Assembly (NCBI GenBank): GCA_017621295.1
Contig: JAGATI010000070.1
Location: 1 to 6,090 of the forward strand
Source of the DNA: Clostridia bacterium
GTDB taxonomy: Bacteria; Bacillota_A; Clostridia; TANB77; CAG-508
DNA: 6,090 nucleotides
Reading direction: 5' to 3'
A program made the translations under genes and the position numbers. Below, piece after piece: positions 6,068 to 6,090 of the stretch. Positions within the stretch are counted from its first letter, which is position 1; the number at the start of each line of letters is the position of its first letter. The notes beneath the pieces are model-generated. The model was not told the origin of the DNA and did not search any database. It saw only the letters and a list, made by a program, of their open reading frames with translations.

Positions 6068-6090
6068 AGATCGGGAAGAGCACACGTCTG
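6068..6090. other. Illumina TruSeq adapter remnant at the contig end (artefact)
   Basis: The final 23 bases begin AGATCGGG and continue AAGAGCACACGTCTG. This is the standard TruSeq read-1 3' adapter with a third G inserted in the GG. It is markedly more GC-rich than the rest of the window and runs exactly to the end, as expected when a read passes off its insert into adapter and is assembled untrimmed. Biological sequence ends at about 6067. On the minus strand the adapter supplies a GTG (6085-6083) that imitates a start codon and adds MCSSRS to the helicase. Confidence 0.95.

Overview
This window is very AT-rich and reads as low-GC Firmicutes (Bacillota) DNA, most likely from a Clostridia-like organism. 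Codons are A/T-ending, Arg is mostly AGA, stops are TAA or TAG, and nearly every gene has a strong AGGAGG-type ribosome binding site. The assignment rests on composition and on remembered protein resemblance, not on a marker gene. All recognisable genes lie on the minus strand, so transcription runs from high to low coordinates.

Right part (2327-6067): the 3' portion, about 1246 codons, of a very large SNF2-type superfamily 2 helicase. It belongs to the family carried by Firmicutes integrative and conjugative elements (ICEs, CTn-type), where full-length members usually also have an N-6 adenine DNA methylase module near the N-terminus. All the main helicase motifs and the family C-terminus are present. 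The N-terminal part is missing because the sequence stops there. The last 23 bases (6068-6090) are not biological: they match the Illumina TruSeq adapter with one extra G. The apparent GTG start at 6085 lies inside that adapter, so the gene is truncated and its 'start' is an artefact.

Middle part (1170-2326): directly behind the helicase stop is a perfect extended -10 promoter (TGCTATAAT). It is followed by three tightly spaced minus-strand genes: a 67-aa conserved-looking protein, a strongly acidic 93-aa protein, and a 193-aa protein with an FATKYCSHHFPVLYPIYDSYV motif. That motif recalls a family of hypothetical proteins that may have a helix-hairpin-helix DNA glycosylase-like fold. These genes look like accessory cargo of the mobile element.

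Left part (1-1121): three small membrane-associated genes in a tight cluster. They encode a four-helix membrane protein (108 aa), a single-pass protein with a large outer domain (192 aa from the start chosen here), and a partial single-pass protein running off the left edge. Stops and Shine-Dalgarno sequences overlap or nearly overlap at both junctions, suggesting translational coupling. Their function is unknown.

No rRNA, tRNA, CRISPR array, insertion sequence, att site or convincing intrinsic terminator was found. No stretch over 300 bases lacks a gene.
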